DNA of 47,742 nucleotides from Lachnospiraceae bacterium (GCA_017634975.1 JAGBMJ010000003.1:1-47742); one strand, 5' to 3'. Positions 15,863-26,600 are shown, counted from the first letter of the stretch. The notes: generated by a model not told the origin, from the letters alone. Made by a program: numbers and translations.

Positions 15863-17185
15863 TTATGAATTCAGAAAACCCTTGTAGTTACGCTCTACCA
15901 TCATGGTTTCTACCTGACGCATCGAATCCAATACAACGCTAACGATAATGATCAGGCTGGTGCCGGCAAATGTAACGCTTGCACCAAACAGGCCGTTGAA
16001 TACGATGGGGATCGTTACTACGATAAACAAGCCTACTGCACCGATAAATATGATGTACTGCAGAATATTGTTCAGATACTCTGTGGTCGGCTTACCCGGA
16101 CGTACACCCGGAATAAATCCTCCACGCTTCTTTAAGTTATCTGAGATCAGTACCGGATTAAATGTGATCGCTGTATAGAAATAAGCGAAGAAAATAACCA
16201 GTACCACATAAAGCAGCAGACCTAATGTATAGATCGGTGTTTCTGCGTTGAACCAGTAACTGGACTGCAGTGCTTTCAAAATAGATGAAGCCGTATTCCC
16301 CGGTTCGATACCGAACATACTCACGATGATCACCGGAAACTGCATCAGGGAAGATGCAAAGATGACCGGCATAACACCCGAAGTATTGATACGCAACGGA
16401 ATATTATTTGTATTTCCCATTGCTGCAATACGACTTGCATTGCTGCGTCCGTTGTAATGAACAGGAATCTTTCTTACACCGGCATTTAACAATACCGTAA
16501 GAACGATCGTGAGTACGATCACCGCAATGATGATGACTCCGGAAAGAATTGCCTTTCCCACATTACTTGCGCTTGCAACGAACTGATTGTACAGTCCGGA
16601 GATATCACTCGGGATTCTCGAAGCAATATTAAACACAAGAATGATGGAAGAACCGTTACCGATACCTTTTTCCGTGATCTGCTCTCCTAACCACATTACA
16701 AACGCTGCACCTGCTGTCAATGCCAATGCCACGGTTGCGTAGTTTAAGAAAGTACGATTCTGAGGATCCAAAAGACCTCTCTGTCCAAAACCGACCGCCA
16801 TACCGATTGCTTCAAACAACGCTAAACCTACAGTCGCATATCGGGTAGCCTCGTTCAACTTCTTATGTCCGTCCTCTTCACGGCTCATCTCTTCCAGTTT
16901 CGGAATCGAGAGCGTCAGCATCTGGATAATGATCGACGCCATAATGTACGGCGTGATACCAAGTGCAAAGACTGACATACTGGTAAAGGAACCGCCGGTG
17001 AATGCGTCAAAGAAACTGAATGCATCCCCGTTCTGCTGTGCGAACCAATTTGCAAAGTAACTGCGGTTTACACCGGGTACCGGCAACTGGCTGCCAAGAC
17101 GGATGATCACCAGGGTGATCAAAGTGTACAGCAGTCTTTTACGGACATCCTTAATCTTAAATGCGTTAACTATAGTCCGGAACAT
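15863..17185 (-). CDS. secY: Protein translocase subunit SecY
   Basis: A 440-residue SecY with ten membrane helices. Landmarks are RLGSQLPVPGVN near the N-terminus, LGITPYIMASIIIQML, GLALFEAIGMAV, the GEQITEKGIGNGSSIILVFNI region and the C-terminal ETMMVERNYKGFL. It is the channel-forming subunit of the Sec translocon. It is located after rplO, as in other spc operons, 33 bases away. Confidence 0.98.
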   Translation of the reverse strand: MFRTIVNAFKIKDVRKRLLYTLITLVIIRLGSQLPVPGVNRSYFANWFAQQNGDAFSFFDAFTGGSFTSMSVFALGITPYIMASIIIQMLTLSIPKLEEMSREEDGHKKLNEATRYATVGLALFEAIGMAVGFGQRGLLDPQNRTFLNYATVALALTAGAAFVMWLGEQITEKGIGNGSSIILVFNIASRIPSDISGLYNQFVASASNVGKAILSGVIIIAVIVLTIVLTVLLNAGVRKIPVHYNGRSNASRIAAMGNTNNIPLRINTSGVMPVIFASSLMQFPVIIVSMFGIEPGNTASSILKALQSSYWFNAETPIYTLGLLLYVVLVIFFAYFYTAITFNPVLISDNLKKRGGFIPGVRPGKPTTEYLNNILQYIIFIGAVGLFIVVTIPIVFNGLFGASVTFAGTSLIIIVSVVLDSMRQVETMMVERNYKGFLNS

Positions 17186-17218
17186 AGAATTCCTCCATAG
17201 CGGCTAGAAGCAGTCTTT

Positions 17219-17659
17219 TCAGACTGCCTCGATGCTGCCGCCGGCTGCTTCGATTTTTTCTTTTGCGGTTGCGCTGAAAGCATCTACTTTCACAGTCAGC
17301 TTCTTTGTGATCTCGCCGTTGCCAAGAATCTTCACACCATCACGGGAATTCTTGATGATGCCTTTTTCGATCAGGCTCTCTACCGTAACAGTATCACCGT
17401 TCTCAAATACATCCAGACGGCTTACGTTGATGGATACGATATCCAGAGTGTTACGATTCTTGAAGCCACGCTTCGGAATACGGCGATACAAAGGCATCTG
17501 ACCACCTTCGAAACCGATTCTCGGTGCGCCGGAACGAGCTTTCTGTCCCTTATGGCCCTTACCAGCGGTCTTGCCGTTTCCGGATCCGTGACCGCGGCCG
17601 CGTCTGAAATTGTCGCTGTGCTTTGACCCGTCTGCAGGTCTCAAATTTGATAATTCCAT
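17219..17659 (-). CDS. rplO: 50S ribosomal protein L15
   Basis: 146 residues: [44 protein letters not shown]-like Gly/Lys-rich N-terminal extension threading the 23S core, then [18 protein letters not shown] and the globular C-terminal domain ending in AAGGSIEAV. It is separated from rpmD by two bases. Confidence 0.98.
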   Translation of the reverse strand: MELSNLRPADGSKHSDNFRRGRGHGSGNGKTAGKGHKGQKARSGAPRIGFEGGQMPLYRRIPKRGFKNRNTLDIVSINVSRLDVFENGDTVTVESLIEKGIIKNSRDGVKILGNGEITKKLTVKVDAFSATAKEKIEAAGGSIEAV

Positions 17660-17661
17660 GA

Positions 17662-17847
17662 TTAAGCCTCCTCTACCTTCAGCATATAACCAACCTGCTG
17701 AATCTGTCCTCTTGTCGCCGCGTTATCCGGGAGCGTTACGGTCTTGTGCATCTTGGTAAGACCCATAGCCTCGATCGTTCTCCTATGCTTCGGTACCGCA
17801 CCGATCGGGGACTTTACCAGGGTCACCTTTAAAGTTTTCTCTGCCAT
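17662..17847 (-). CDS. rpmD: 50S ribosomal protein L30
   Basis: 61 residues, the short bacterial L30: [25 protein letters not shown] followed by [24 protein letters not shown]. The start is taken at the ATG at 17847 (MAEKTLK), which has GGAGG eight bases ahead; the in-frame ATG at 17862 would precede that site. It lies between rpsE and rplO. Confidence 0.97.
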   Translation of the reverse strand: MAEKTLKVTLVKSPIGAVPKHRRTIEAMGLTKMHKTVTLPDNAATRGQIQQVGYMLKVEEA

Positions 17848-17867
17848 GGTTGTTTCCTCCAATCTTT

Positions 17868-18380
17868 TTATGCCCGGATCTCGTCTACAGACTTACCGCG
17901 CTTCAATGCTACTTCCTCCGGGCTCTTCAGCTCAGACAGACCATTGATCGTTGCCAATACAACGTTCTGCTTGTTGTTGGAGCCAAGGGACTTGGTACGA
18001 ATGTTCTTAATACCTGCCATATCGCAAACGATACGAGCCGGACCGCCTGCGATGACACCGGTACCACCCGGAGCTCTCTTCAGCAGAACGGAAGCGGAAC
18101 CAAACTTACCAATCTGATCATGTGTGATGGATTCGTTCTCATCACGTGCTACAGATACAAGATGCTTTGCTGCATCTTCTTTGCCCTTACGGATCGCCTC
18201 CGGAATTTCGGAAGCCTTACCCAGTCCGGCACCTACGTGGCCGGCACCATCACCTACTACTACCAGTGCTGTGAAGCGGAAGTTACGACCACCCTTAACA
18301 ACCTTGGTAACGCGCTTGATGGCTACGACCTTGTCCTTTAATTCACCCAACTGGCTGGCATCAATGATTTCACGTCTCAT
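17868..18380 (-). CDS. rpsE: 30S ribosomal protein S5
   Basis: 170 residues. The double-stranded RNA-binding N-terminal domain shows [23 protein letters not shown]. The C-terminal half shows [25 protein letters not shown]5 contributes to decoding fidelity and mRNA unwinding. Length and order (after rplR, before rpmD) are standard. Confidence 0.98.
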   Translation of the reverse strand: MRREIIDASQLGELKDKVVAIKRVTKVVKGGRNFRFTALVVVGDGAGHVGAGLGKASEIPEAIRKGKEDAAKHLVSVARDENESITHDQIGKFGSASVLLKRAPGGTGVIAGGPARIVCDMAGIKNIRTKSLGSNNKQNVVLATINGLSELKSPEEVALKRGKSVDEIRA

Positions 18381-18399
18381 GTACTCTCTTCCTCCTCGA

Positions 18400-18768
18400 T
18401 CAGAACTGTAAGCCGGCTTCTCTAGCCGCCTCAGCCAATGCTGCTACTTTACCGTGGTAGATATAACCACCTCTGTCGAATACGACGGTCTCGATGCCCT
18501 TATCCAATGCACGCTTTGCAATGATCTCGCCCAGTGCCTTAGCTGCTTCAATATTGTTTGTCTTTTCCAGCTTGGCCTTGATGTCCTTCTCCATTGTGGA
18601 TGCAGCTACCAGTGTCTTACCAGCAGCGTCATCGATCACCTGCACTGACATATGATTATTGCTTCTGAATACCGCAAGACGGGGTCTCTCGGCTGTGCCG
18701 CTGAAACGGTTACGGATCTTCAGGTGCTTCTTCTCACGAACCTTCTGTCTTGATTCTTTGCTTACCAT
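18400..18768 (-). CDS. rplR: 50S ribosomal protein L18
   Basis: 122 residues, a 5S rRNA-binding protein: basic N-terminus [24 protein letters not shown]-type, [20 protein letters not shown], and the C-terminal [26 protein letters not shown]. It follows rplF by 15 bases and precedes rpsE by 19. Confidence 0.98.
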   Translation of the reverse strand: MVSKESRQKVREKKHLKIRNRFSGTAERPRLAVFRSNNHMSVQVIDDAAGKTLVAASTMEKDIKAKLEKTNNIEAAKALGEIIAKRALDKGIETVVFDRGGYIYHGKVAALAEAAREAGLQF

Positions 18769-18783
18769 TTCCTAGCCCCTCCC

Positions 18784-19338
18784 TTACTTCTTACCGGTCT
18801 TACCAACTTTACGACGGATCGTCTCATCAACATACTTGATACCCTTGCCCTTGTAAGGTTCAGGTCTTCTCTTGTCTCTGATCTCCGCTGCAAACTGGCC
18901 AACCTTCTCCTTGTCGATACCCTTAACGGTGATCAGACTGGAGTTGTTCTGCTGCTGCTCTACTACTGTCTCGATGCCTTCCGGATCTTCCATCTCTACC
19001 GGATGGGAATAACCCAGAGACAAGGTCAGCTTCTTACCCTGCTTTGCTGCTCTGTAACCAACACCGTTTACTTCCAGCTTCTTCTCGAAACCATTGGTAA
19101 CACCAACAACCATGTTGTTGATCAGTGTTCTTGTCAAGCCGTGCAAGGATCTCATTCTCTTCAGATCGTTCGGTCTGGATACTGTGATCTCAGCACCTTC
19201 AACTTTGATCTCCAATTCCGGAGCAACTGTACGCTCCAATGTGCCCTTCGGCCCCTTTACAGTCACTTTGTTATTTTCTGCAACCTCTACCGTTACACCG
19301 GCAGGAATTGCGATTGGCATTTTTCCGATTCGTGACAT
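18784..19338 (-). CDS. rplF: 50S ribosomal protein L6
   Basis: 184 residues. Two homologous L6 folds are present: the first with IPAGVTVEV and [11 protein letters not shown], the second ending in the conserved [20 protein letters not shown]-type block. L6 sits by the sarcin-ricin loop and factor-binding site. It starts 57 bases after rpsH. Confidence 0.98.
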   Translation of the reverse strand: MSRIGKMPIAIPAGVTVEVAENNKVTVKGPKGTLERTVAPELEIKVEGAEITVSRPNDLKRMRSLHGLTRTLINNMVVGVTNGFEKKLEVNGVGYRAAKQGKKLTLSLGYSHPVEMEDPEGIETVVEQQQNNSSLITVKGIDKEKVGQFAAEIRDKRRPEPYKGKGIKYVDETIRRKVGKTGKK

Positions 19339-19395
19339 GCCCGTACCTCCTGATTATTATTATAAAATTGCTCGTGTTCTTCTATTATTCAATGC

Positions 19396-19797
19396 TTACC
19401 ATACGAAAGCAAGAACTTCGCCGCCGACTTTCAGCTTTCTGGCTTCCTTGTCTGTGATCACACCCTGGTTTGTGGAGATGATCGCAATACCCAGACCGCC
19501 CAATACACGAGGAAGCTCATCCTTACCTGCGTAAACACGCAGACCCGGCTTGGAGATTCTCTTGATACCGGTAATGATCTTCTCATTCTTGTCAGCGCCG
19601 TACTTCAAGGTAATGTGGATTGCCTTAAAGTTACCGTCATCTACTACTTCATACTTTCTGATATAGCCCTCATCCTGCAGGATCTGTGCGATTGCAAGCT
19701 TCATCTTGGATGAAGGAACATCAACCGTATCATGTTTTGCAGTGTTTGCATTACGGATTCTTGTAAGCATATCTGCAATAGGATCGCTCATTGTCAT
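19396..19797 (-). CDS. rpsH: 30S ribosomal protein S8
   Basis: 133 residues: [18 protein letters not shown] at the N-terminus, [18 protein letters not shown], and the C-terminal [21 protein letters not shown]-type block. S8 binds the 16S central domain and in some bacteria represses the spc operon. It lies 21 bases after rpsN. Confidence 0.98.
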   Translation of the reverse strand: MTMSDPIADMLTRIRNANTAKHDTVDVPSSKMKLAIAQILQDEGYIRKYEVVDDGNFKAIHITLKYGADKNEKIITGIKRISKPGLRVYAGKDELPRVLGGLGIAIISTNQGVITDKEARKLKVGGEVLAFVW

Positions 19798-19818
19798 TTT
19801 CGTTTCCTCCTCCCTTTC

Positions 19819-20004
19819 TTACCAGCTCGCCTTTTTCACGCCCGGAATCTGGCCCTTGTAAGCCAGCTCACGGAAGCATACACGGCAGATGCCATACTTC
19901 CGCAGTACGGAATGCGGGCGGCCGCAGAGATTACAACGGGTATATGCCCGTGTAGAGAACTTCGGCTTGCGCGACTGCTTAATCTTCATTGCTGTTTTAG
20001 CCAT
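19819..20004 (-). CDS. rpsN: 30S ribosomal protein S14, zinc-binding type Z
   Basis: A 61-residue short S14 (also called rpsZ). The zinc site is C-x2-C (CNLCG) and C-x2-C (CRVCF). The remainder is basic, [20 protein letters not shown] at the start and PGVKKASW at the end. A zinc-free, longer S14 paralog may exist elsewhere for zinc limitation (family knowledge; not visible here). Confidence 0.98.
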   Translation of the reverse strand: MAKTAMKIKQSRKPKFSTRAYTRCNLCGRPHSVLRKYGICRVCFRELAYKGQIPGVKKASW

Positions 20005-20025
20005 GATCTATCTTTCCTCCTATAC

Positions 20026-20571
20026 TTAGGCGTTTTTTGCAAACGGCATATTGAACAGTGTCAGTAACTCTCTGGCTTCCTCATCGGTCTTGGCCGTAGT
20101 AACGATGATGACATCCATACCACGTACCTTATCAACCTTATCGTATTCGATCTCCGGGAAGATGAGCTGCTCTTTGATGCCCAGTGCATAGTTGCCTCTG
20201 CCGTCAAAAGAGTTCGGATTTACACCACGGAAGTCACGCACACGAGGTAATGCCAGGTTGATGAGACGATCCAAAAACTCGTACATCTTGTCACCACGAA
20301 GAGTCGTCTTGCAGCCGATCGCCTGTCCCTCACGGATCTTGAAGTTTGCGATGGAATTCTTTGCCTTGGTCACAACTGCCTTCTGGCCTGTGATGGTCTC
20401 CATATCGGAAACGGCGCTTTCCAGAAGCTTTGCATTCTCCTTAGCTTCGCCAACGCCCATGTTGATCACGATCTTGTCAATCTTCGGCACTTCCATCACA
20501 TTCTTGTAACCGAACTTCTTGGTCATTGCGTCAACGATCTCATTTGTATAAGTATCTTTTAATCTACTCAA
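20026..20571 (-). CDS. rplE: 50S ribosomal protein L5
   Basis: 181 residues, a 5S rRNA-binding protein of the central protuberance. Motifs include [62 protein letters not shown] and [20 protein letters not shown]. It lies between rplX and rpsN. Confidence 0.98.
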   Translation of the reverse strand: MSRLKDTYTNEIVDAMTKKFGYKNVMEVPKIDKIVINMGVGEAKENAKLLESAVSDMETITGQKAVVTKAKNSIANFKIREGQAIGCKTTLRGDKMYEFLDRLINLALPRVRDFRGVNPNSFDGRGNYALGIKEQLIFPEIEYDKVDKVRGMDVIIVTTAKTDEEARELLTLFNMPFAKNA

Positions 20572-20590
20572 TGTCTTGGGCTCCTTTCGC

Positions 20591-20905
20591 TTAATCGATC
20601 ACATCGCCGGTGGACTTTGCAAAGCGAACCTTCTTGCCATCCACTTCTTTGAATCCGATCCTGGTGGGCTTGCCCTTGTGCACATACATTACATTGGAGA
20701 TATCGATCGGTGCTTCCTTCTCGATGATCCCGCCGGTCTGATTCTGTGCAGACGGTTTGGAGTGACGCTTGATCATGTTGATCCCTTCTACCAGAACTTT
20801 ACCGTTCTTGTGATCGATCTTCAGGACCTTGCCTTCCTTGCCTTTGCCCTTCTCTGTGCTGCCGGTCATCACTCTGACCGTATCGCCAACTTTAATCTTT
20901 GTCAT
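20591..20905 (-). CDS. rplX: 50S ribosomal protein L24
   Basis: 104 residues. The KOW motif is at the N-terminus ([22 protein letters not shown]), followed by [23 protein letters not shown]24 is an assembly initiator for the large subunit and lies close to the tunnel exit. It starts 15 bases after rplN. Confidence 0.98.
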   Translation of the reverse strand: MTKIKVGDTVRVMTGSTEKGKGKEGKVLKIDHKNGKVLVEGINMIKRHSKPSAQNQTGGIIEKEAPIDISNVMYVHKGKPTRIGFKEVDGKKVRFAKSTGDVID

Positions 20906-20920
20906 TTGCCCGTCCTCCTC

Positions 20921-21289
20921 TTACAATACTTCGGGAGCCAGGGAAACGATCTTCATGAACTGTTTCTCTCTCAGCTCTCTCGCAACCGGCCCGAAGATAC
21001 GAGTTCCTCTCGGGGTCTTGTCATCCTTGATGATGACTGCTGCGTTCTCGTCAAACTTGATGTAGGAGCCGTCCTTGCGGTGAGCGCCCTTTACGGAACG
21101 AACCACAACAGCCTTTACTACATCACCTTTCTTTACAACGCCGCCGGGTGTTGCATCCTTGACCGTAGCAACGATCACATCACCGATGTTGGCATATCTC
21201 CTGGTGGAGCCGCCGACCACGCGGATGCACAGGATTTCCTTTGCGCCTGTATTATCAGCGACTTTCAGTCTGCTTTCCTGTTGTACCAT
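20921..21289 (-). CDS. rplN: 50S ribosomal protein L14
   Basis: 122 residues: [67 protein letters not shown]14 lies at the subunit interface and interacts with the silencing factor RsfS in other bacteria. It is 24 bases after rpsQ. Confidence 0.98.
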   Translation of the reverse strand: MVQQESRLKVADNTGAKEILCIRVVGGSTRRYANIGDVIVATVKDATPGGVVKKGDVVKAVVVRSVKGAHRKDGSYIKFDENAAVIIKDDKTPRGTRIFGPVARELREKQFMKIVSLAPEVL

Positions 21290-21313
21290 GATCTTTCTCC
21301 TTCCTTCGTGGGC

Positions 21314-21571
21314 TTACTTCGCACGCTCAACAACTTCTACAAGTCTCCATCTCTTATCCTTGGAGAGCGGTCTTGTTTCCATGACCTTCACGGTATCACC
21401 GATCTTTGCATCGTTGTTCTCATCGTGTGCTTTCAGCTTGTAGGTCTTCTTTACGATCTTATTGTAAAGAGGATGCTTTACATGGTCTTCTACTGCGACC
21501 GTGATGGTCTTCTGCATCTTGTCGCTTACGACCTTGCCTGTACGGACTTTTCTTAAGTTTCTTTCTTCCAC
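21314..21571 (-). CDS. rpsQ: 30S ribosomal protein S17
   Basis: 85 residues, an OB-fold protein: [22 protein letters not shown], then [29 protein letters not shown] and [18 protein letters not shown]. Standard place between rpmC and rplN. Confidence 0.98.
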   Translation of the reverse strand: MEERNLRKVRTGKVVSDKMQKTITVAVEDHVKHPLYNKIVKKTYKLKAHDENNDAKIGDTVKVMETRPLSKDKRWRLVEVVERAK

Positions 21572-21585
21572 GATCTTGCTCCTCC

Positions 21586-21804
21586 TTATGCTTCTGCCTT
21601 CTGCTTAGCACTCAGCACCGTCTTAATACGAGCGATGTTCTTCTTCACTTCGCCGATACGTGCTGTGTTGTCCAGCTGATTTGTGGCATTCTGGAAGTGC
21701 AGATTGAAGAGTTCCTTCTTCGCATCCACCAGAGCCTGGTTCAGCTCTGCTTCAGATTTATTTCTGAGTTCGTCTGTAAACTTTTTGGTCTTCTTAGTTG
21801 CCAT
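21586..21804 (-). CDS. rpmC: 50S ribosomal protein L29
   Basis: 72 residues, a helical hairpin protein at the tunnel exit and part of the docking site for trigger factor and [30 protein letters not shown] and [16 protein letters not shown]. Its start overlaps the end of rplP by 11 bases, so translation is probably coupled. Confidence 0.97.
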   Translation of the reverse strand: MATKKTKKFTDELRNKSEAELNQALVDAKKELFNLHFQNATNQLDNTARIGEVKKNIARIKTVLSAKQKAEA

Positions 21805-22243
21805 TTACTACACCGCCTTCCTGATCTGCTTCCAGGTCAGCCTTGGAAACGATCTTGCACTTGCAGGGAAGCTTGTGTGTTGCAAGACGTAATGCTTCCT
21901 TTGCCACTTCTTCGGAAACGCCTGCGATCTCAAACATCACACGGCCCGGCTTAACAACAGCTACCCAGTACTCCAGAGTACCTTTACCGGAACCCATTCG
22001 GGTTTCAGCGGGTTTGGTGGTTACCGGCTTATCCGGGAAGATCTTGATCCATACGCGACCGCCACGCTTAATGTAACGTGTCATTGCAATACGGGCTGCT
22101 TCTATCTGATTTGATCTGATCCAGCAGGGCTCTGTTGCAACGATTCCGTACTCACCGTAGGTCAGTGTGTTACCGCGCATTGCCTTGCCTGTCATCGTGC
22201 CGCGGAACTGCTTGCGGCGCTTTACTCTCTTCGGCATTAACAT
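21794..22243 (-). CDS. rplP: 50S ribosomal protein L16
   Basis: 149 residues: [21 protein letters not shown], then [29 protein letters not shown] and [22 protein letters not shown]16 shapes the A-site tRNA region and its arginine finger can be hydroxylated in some bacteria. The ATG at 22243 has GGAG at nine bases; a second ATG two codons later is less well spaced. Confidence 0.98.
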   Translation of the reverse strand: MLMPKRVKRRKQFRGTMTGKAMRGNTLTYGEYGIVATEPCWIRSNQIEAARIAMTRYIKRGGRVWIKIFPDKPVTTKPAETRMGSGKGTLEYWVAVVKPGRVMFEIAGVSEEVAKEALRLATHKLPCKCKIVSKADLEADQEGGVVNGN

Positions 22244-22246
22244 GAT

Positions 22247-22930
22247 TTATCGCTCCTTCCCTTCGCTGTTGCTTTTGGTCGGAAGTACCTCTCCACGGTA
22301 GATCCAAACCTTTACACCGATCTTTCCGTATGTGGTATCCGCCTCTGCGAATCCATAGTCAATATCTGCGCGGAGTGTCTGCAGAGGAATGGTACCCTCG
22401 CTGTAGAACTCCGTTCTCGCCATATCAGCACCGCCCAGACGGCCGGATACTGCAGCCTTGATACCCTGTGCTCCGGTAAGGGAGTTACCACGGTTATCTT
22501 TCTTCATAGTTCTCATCATGCAGGACTTCACTGCACGACGGAAGGAAATACGGTTTTCAAGCTGCTGTGCGATGTTCTCTGCAACCAGCTGAGCATCTGC
22601 ATCCGGCTTCTTAACTTCCTGCACATCCAGGGAGATCTCCTTGCGGCCGATCTCTTTCTGCAGTGCTTTCTTGGTGGTCTCGATGCCGGTACCGCCCTTG
22701 CCGATCACTACGCCGGGTTTCTGGGTGTAAACTACAACTTCCAGTTTCTCAGCCTTTCTTGCGATCTCAATCTTAGATACGCCTGCGGAGTAGAGCCTCT
22801 TCTTCAGGAACTTACGGATCTTGTAATCCTCAGCCAGATACTCTGCGAACTTATCTTCGCTGTACCATCTGGAATCCCAGTCTTTGATAACGCCGACTCT
22901 TAAACCGTGCGGATTAACTTTCTGTCCCAT
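22247..22930 (-). CDS. rpsC: 30S ribosomal protein S3
   Basis: 227 residues. The KH domain has the GKGG loop in [13 protein letters not shown] (about residue 80). The C-terminal domain shows [19 protein letters not shown] and [14 protein letters not shown]3 lines the mRNA entry tunnel and helps unwind mRNA. It lies 2 bases after rplV and 3 before rplP. Confidence 0.98.
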   Translation of the reverse strand: MGQKVNPHGLRVGVIKDWDSRWYSEDKFAEYLAEDYKIRKFLKKRLYSAGVSKIEIARKAEKLEVVVYTQKPGVVIGKGGTGIETTKKALQKEIGRKEISLDVQEVKKPDADAQLVAENIAQQLENRISFRRAVKSCMMRTMKKDNRGNSLTGAQGIKAAVSGRLGGADMARTEFYSEGTIPLQTLRADIDYGFAEADTTYGKIGVKVWIYRGEVLPTKSNSEGKER

Positions 22931-22932
22931 AC

Positions 22933-23331
22933 TTACTTAGCTCCTTTCTCGTCCAGAACGATCGTGATGTGGCTCACGCGCTTTTCAATCCTGTAAGCAC
23001 GGCCCTGTGCTCTCGGGTGGATCCGCTTCATCGTCGGTCCCTTGTTCGCGTAGCACGCTGCAATGTACAGGTTGTCCGGATTCATACCGTTATTGTTCTC
23101 TGCATTTGCGATAGCGGATTCGAGCAGCTTCTTGATCAGTGAAGAAGCATATCTCGGATTGTACTCCAGAATCGCCTTTGCTGTTGTCACATCTTTACCG
23201 CGGATCGCATCCAAAACGAAGCACGCCTTCTGTACGGAAACCCTTGCGTAAGATAACTTTGCGGAGGGCCTTGTCTCTCTGTTCTCCCGGTTTCTTTCTC
23301 GCTTAATCTGCGATCTATGTCCCTTAGCCAT
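22933..23331 (-). CDS. rplV: 50S ribosomal protein L22
   Basis: 132 residues: [51 protein letters not shown] and the beta-hairpin region [25 protein letters not shown]-like, whose loop narrows the exit tunnel and is a macrolide-resistance site. It has a basic N-terminal extension of about 20 residues. Confidence 0.97.
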   Translation of the reverse strand: MAKGHRSQIKRERNRENRETRPSAKLSYARVSVQKACFVLDAIRGKDVTTAKAILEYNPRYASSLIKKLLESAIANAENNNGMNPDNLYIAACYANKGPTMKRIHPRAQGRAYRIEKRVSHITIVLDEKGAK

Positions 23332-23348
23332 TTGTTCCTCCTCCTATC

Positions 23349-23630
23349 TTACTTAACTTTCGATTTCTTATCGTCTTTGCCGTGGCCGCGGAAGGTACGC
23401 GTAGCCACGAACTCGCCGAGCTTATGACCTACCATGTCTTCCGTAACATATACCGGAACATGCTTGCGTCCGTCGTGTACAGCGATCGTGTGCCCTACAA
23501 AAGAGGGGAAGATCGTGGACCGGCGGGACCAGGTCTTGATTGCCTGCTTTTTGCCGGATGCGTTCATGTTGTCAACTGCTTTCAGCAGGCTCGCATCTGC
23601 AAAAGGACCCTTCTTTAATGATCTTGCCAT
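23349..23630 (-). CDS. rpsS: 30S ribosomal protein S19
   Basis: 93 residues: [62 protein letters not shown]-type core. S19 sits in the head of the small subunit next to S13. It is 24 bases after rplB. Confidence 0.98.
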   Translation of the reverse strand: MARSLKKGPFADASLLKAVDNMNASGKKQAIKTWSRRSTIFPSFVGHTIAVHDGRKHVPVYVTEDMVGHKLGEFVATRTFRGHGKDDKKSKVK

Positions 23631-23654
23631 TTCTTATATCCTCCTTAATCCCGC

Positions 23655-24497
23655 TTACTTGATCGCCTTGCCGTCGCGTCTTCTCACGATCAGCTTGTTG
23701 GAATGTTTCTTCTTTGCTCTGGTCTTCAGGCCCAGTGCCGGCTTGCCCCACGGAGTGGAAGGACCCGGACGTCCGATACCTGTCTTACCTTCACCACCAC
23801 CGTGCGGGTGATCGTTCGGGTTCATTACAGAACCTCTTACGGTCGGGCGGATACCCATATGACGCTTACGTCCTGCTTTACCGATGTTGATCAGGTTGTG
23901 ATCGCCGTTGCCGATCACACCGATGGATGCGCGGCACTCGATCGGAACCATTCTCATTTCGCCGGACGGAAGACGCAGCGTTGCGTACTTTCCTTCCTTT
24001 GCCATCAGCTGTGCTGAGTTACCTGCTGCGCGAACCATCTGGCCACCCTTGCCCGGTAACAGCTCAATGTTGTGCACCAGAGTACCTACCGGAATCTCGG
24101 AAAGCGGTAAGCAGTTACCGGCTTTGATCTCAGCGTGAGGGCCGTTCATAATCTTCATACCGTCCTTCAGTCCTTCCGGAGCCAGGATGTATGCCTTCTC
24201 GCCGTCTGCGTAGCAGATCAGTGCGATGTTTGCGGTACGGTTCGGATCATACTCGATGCCTACTACCTTTGCAGGTACGTCATCCTTATTTCTCTTGAAA
24301 TCGATGATCCTGTACTTCTGACGGTTACCGCCACCGTGATGACGCACCGTGATCTTACCCTGATTGTTACGTCCAGCTGTCTTACCCTTCTTTGCTAACA
24401 GGCTCTTTTCCGGAGTTGTTTTTGTGATCTCGGAAAAATCGGAGCCCGTCATATTTCTTCTGGACGGTGTGTATGGGTTATACTTCTTGATTCCCAT
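23655..24497 (-). CDS. rplB: 50S ribosomal protein L2
   Basis: 280 residues, the usual length. Motifs include [42 protein letters not shown], and the C-terminal [18 protein letters not shown], which holds the histidine near the peptidyl transferase centre. It lies 62 bases after rplW. Confidence 0.98.
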   Translation of the reverse strand: MGIKKYNPYTPSRRNMTGSDFSEITKTTPEKSLLAKKGKTAGRNNQGKITVRHHGGGNRQKYRIIDFKRNKDDVPAKVVGIEYDPNRTANIALICYADGEKAYILAPEGLKDGMKIMNGPHAEIKAGNCLPLSEIPVGTLVHNIELLPGKGGQMVRAAGNSAQLMAKEGKYATLRLPSGEMRMVPIECRASIGVIGNGDHNLINIGKAGRKRHMGIRPTVRGSVMNPNDHPHGGGEGKTGIGRPGPSTPWGKPALGLKTRAKKKHSNKLIVRRRDGKAIK

Positions 24498-24559
24498 TTT
24501 TTCGTTTCTCCTTTACTCGTTTAATGTCACACTTTTCTGTGTATAGGCGGACCGTTTTT

Positions 24560-24859
24560 TTACAGTCCCGCAAAGATCTCGATGTCTTTGCTGTCTTCTG
24601 TCAGCTGAACGATCGCTTTCTTGGTCTTTGCTGTCTTGCCGATCACCAGACCGCGGCGTTTGCTCTTGCCATCCATATTGATGGTGTTGACCTTTGCCAC
24701 TTTAGCGCCTTCGAACATTTTCTCAACCGCTTCTTTGATCTGGGTCTTGTTTGCTTCCGGATGAACCAGGAAGGTATACTTCTTCATTCCCATACCATCC
24801 ATGCTCTTCTCGGTAACGAGCGGCTTCTGGATGACGTCATAATACATGATACTAGCCAT
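24560..24859 (-). CDS. rplW: 50S ribosomal protein L23
   Basis: 99 residues: YYDVIQKPLVTEKSMDGMGMKKYTFLV, ANKTQIKEAVEKMFEGAKVAKVNT. L23 is at the tunnel exit and is the trigger factor docking site. Its ATG overlaps the rplD stop by one base (TAATG), a coupled start. Confidence 0.98.
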   Translation of the reverse strand: MASIMYYDVIQKPLVTEKSMDGMGMKKYTFLVHPEANKTQIKEAVEKMFEGAKVAKVNTINMDGKSKRRGLVIGKTAKTKKAIVQLTEDSKDIEIFAGL

Positions 24860-25479
24860 TATGCATACACCTCCTCGATGGTCGCAACCGCCGCCTTTGT
24901 CAGGACTACGGTGCCTGCGTTCATCACATCATATACGTTGATGGTGCTTGTCAGTGCTGTCTTTGCATCCGGAATGTTTCTTGCGGAAAGGATCACATTG
25001 TCATCTTTCTCATTCAGAACTACCAGAGCCTTGTCAGCCTTGATATTCTTCAGGACCTCAGCAAAACGTTTGGTCTTGATCTCATCAAACTTCAGTTCAT
25101 CAACAACGATCAGCTTCTGATCTGCAACCTTAATGCTCAGTGCGCTCTTCAGAGCAGCTCTCTTCTCTTTCTTGTTGATCTTAAAAGAGTAATCACGCGG
25201 TACGGGAGCGAATACAACACCGCCGCCTTTCCACTGCGGAGCACGGATGGAACCCTGTCTTGCGTGCCCTGTGCCCTTCTGTCTCCAAGGCTTGCGTCCG
25301 CCACCGGATACCTCCGAGCGGGTCTTAGCCTTCTGTGTTCCCTGTCTGTTATTTGCAAGCTGCTGCACTACTGCCAGGTGTACCAGGTGTTCATTTACCT
25401 CTACACCGAAGATCTCATCGCTTAAGTCGATCGTGCCAACTTCCTTGCCTTCCATGTTTACAACAGATATTTTAGCCAT
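24859..25479 (-). CDS. rplD: 50S ribosomal protein L4
   Basis: 206 residues: AVVQQLANNRQGTQKAKTRSEVSGGGRKPWRQKGTGHARQGSIRAPQWKGGG-type tunnel-loop segment, then the globular domain ending in the VYDVMNAGTVVLTKAAV region. In gamma-proteobacteria L4 represses the S10 operon through its leader; whether it acts on the folded leader seen here upstream of rpsJ is unknown. Confidence 0.98.
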   Translation of the reverse strand: MAKISVVNMEGKEVGTIDLSDEIFGVEVNEHLVHLAVVQQLANNRQGTQKAKTRSEVSGGGRKPWRQKGTGHARQGSIRAPQWKGGGVVFAPVPRDYSFKINKKEKRAALKSALSIKVADQKLIVVDELKFDEIKTKRFAEVLKNIKADKALVVLNEKDDNVILSARNIPDAKTALTSTINVYDVMNAGTVVLTKAAVATIEEVYA

Positions 25480-25501
25480 TGTAAGTGCATCCTCCTTTCG
25501 C

Positions 25502-26185
25502 TTAAGCTTCTACCTTAGTGGTCTCTTTGATGGTGATCAGCGCTTTCTTAGCGCCCGGAACCGCACCCTTTACCAGGAGCAGATTCTTCTCCGCATCTAC
25601 ACGAACCACCTCAAGATTTCTTACTGTTACCTGTACGGATCCCATATGTCCCGGCATTCTCTTTCCCTTGAATACTCTGGAAGGGGAAGAACAAGCACCG
25701 TTGGAGCCTGCGTGGCGATGGTATTTGGAGCCGTGAGCCATCGGTCCTCTGGACTGTCCGTGACGTTTGATCGCGCCCTGGAAGCCTTTACCTTTGGTAA
25801 TAGCTGTGGCATCGATCTTGTCGCCCTCTGCAAAGATGTCTGCCTTGATCTCCTGAGCCAAAGCATATTCATCTGCATTTTCAAAACGGAACTCACGCAG
25901 ATATCTCTTTGCGCTGACACCAGCCTTCTTGAAGTGTCCCTGCTGCGCCTTGTTTACACCGTGGCGATGAGCAATTTCCTTCTTTCCGGCTTTGTCCTTG
26001 TTGACGATACGCTCTTTCTTCTCGCCGAAGCCTACCTGTACAGCGCTGTAGCCATCATTCTCTACAGTCTTTACCTGAGTAACCACGCAAGGGCCGGCCT
26101 CAAGTACCGTTACAGGAACCAGCGTCCCGTCTTCTTTGAAGATCTGCGTCATGCCGATCTTAGTTGCCAAGATTGCTTTCTTCAT
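25502..26185 (-). CDS. rplC: 50S ribosomal protein L3
   Basis: 227 residues: [21 protein letters not shown] at the start, [30 protein letters not shown] and [20 protein letters not shown]3 helps nucleate large-subunit assembly and reaches the peptidyl transferase centre. The start is the ATG at 26185, which has AAGGAGG ahead of it; a frame-open ATG at 26233 precedes that site. A structured 100-base spacer separates it from rpsJ. Confidence 0.97.
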   Translation of the reverse strand: MKKAILATKIGMTQIFKEDGTLVPVTVLEAGPCVVTQVKTVENDGYSAVQVGFGEKKERIVNKDKAGKKEIAHRHGVNKAQQGHFKKAGVSAKRYLREFRFENADEYALAQEIKADIFAEGDKIDATAITKGKGFQGAIKRHGQSRGPMAHGSKYHRHAGSNGACSSPSRVFKGKRMPGHMGSVQVTVRNLEVVRVDAEKNLLLVKGAVPGAKKALITIKETTKVEA

Positions 26186-26204
26186 ACATTTGCCTCCTTT
26201 TGAT

Positions 26205-26280
26205 CTACTAAAGCGGTACGGCGATGCGTACATAAAGTTAGTAGAGGTTTTTATTTACCATAACCGCCTTGGGCAGTTAT
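26205..26280 (-). promoter_or_regulatory. Structured spacer between rpsJ and rplC
   Basis: Two hairpins in about 75 untranslated bases. One (26260-26280) has 9 pairs around a three-base loop. The other (26205-26244) has a 7-base outer stem, CTACTAA with TTAGTAG, and a 5-base inner GTACG/CGTAC stem, ending a few bases ahead of the rplC ribosome binding site. No T-run follows, so translational control or mRNA processing is more likely than termination. Confidence 0.5.
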
Positions 26281-26285
26281 CCGGT

Positions 26286-26600
26286 TTACTGCATCTTCAC
26301 ATCTACATAAACACCAGCCGGCAGATCCATCTTCTGCATCGCTTCAACGATCTTCGGTGAAGGATTGTGGATGTCGATCAGGCGCTTGTGTGTGCGCTGC
26401 TCGAACTGCTCTCTGGAATCTTTGTACTTGTGTACTGCGCGAAGGATGGTTACGACTTCCTTCTTTGTCGGAAGGGGTACCGGACCGCTCACTGCTGCAC
26501 CGCTCTTCTTTGCGGTATCGATGATCTTCTGTGCAGAAGCATCAACCAGCTTGTGGTCATACGCCTTCAATGTTACTCTCATTTTCTGTCCTGCTGCCAT
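26286..26600 (-). CDS. rpsJ: 30S ribosomal protein S10
   Basis: 104 residues: [68 protein letters not shown]-type core, [10 protein letters not shown] end. S10 also partners NusB in antitermination (family knowledge). It is the first gene of the large cluster. The ATG at 26600 has GAGGAG upstream. Confidence 0.98.
   Translation of the reverse strand: MAAGQKMRVTLKAYDHKLVDASAQKIIDTAKKSGAAVSGPVPLPTKKEVVTILRAVHKYKDSREQFEQRTHKRLIDIHNPSPKIVEAMQKMDLPAGVYVDVKMQ

Noticed and set aside
20576-21556. A 326-codon plus-strand open frame across rplX, rplN and rpsQ
   Set aside because: It crosses three certain ribosomal protein genes and has no family features.
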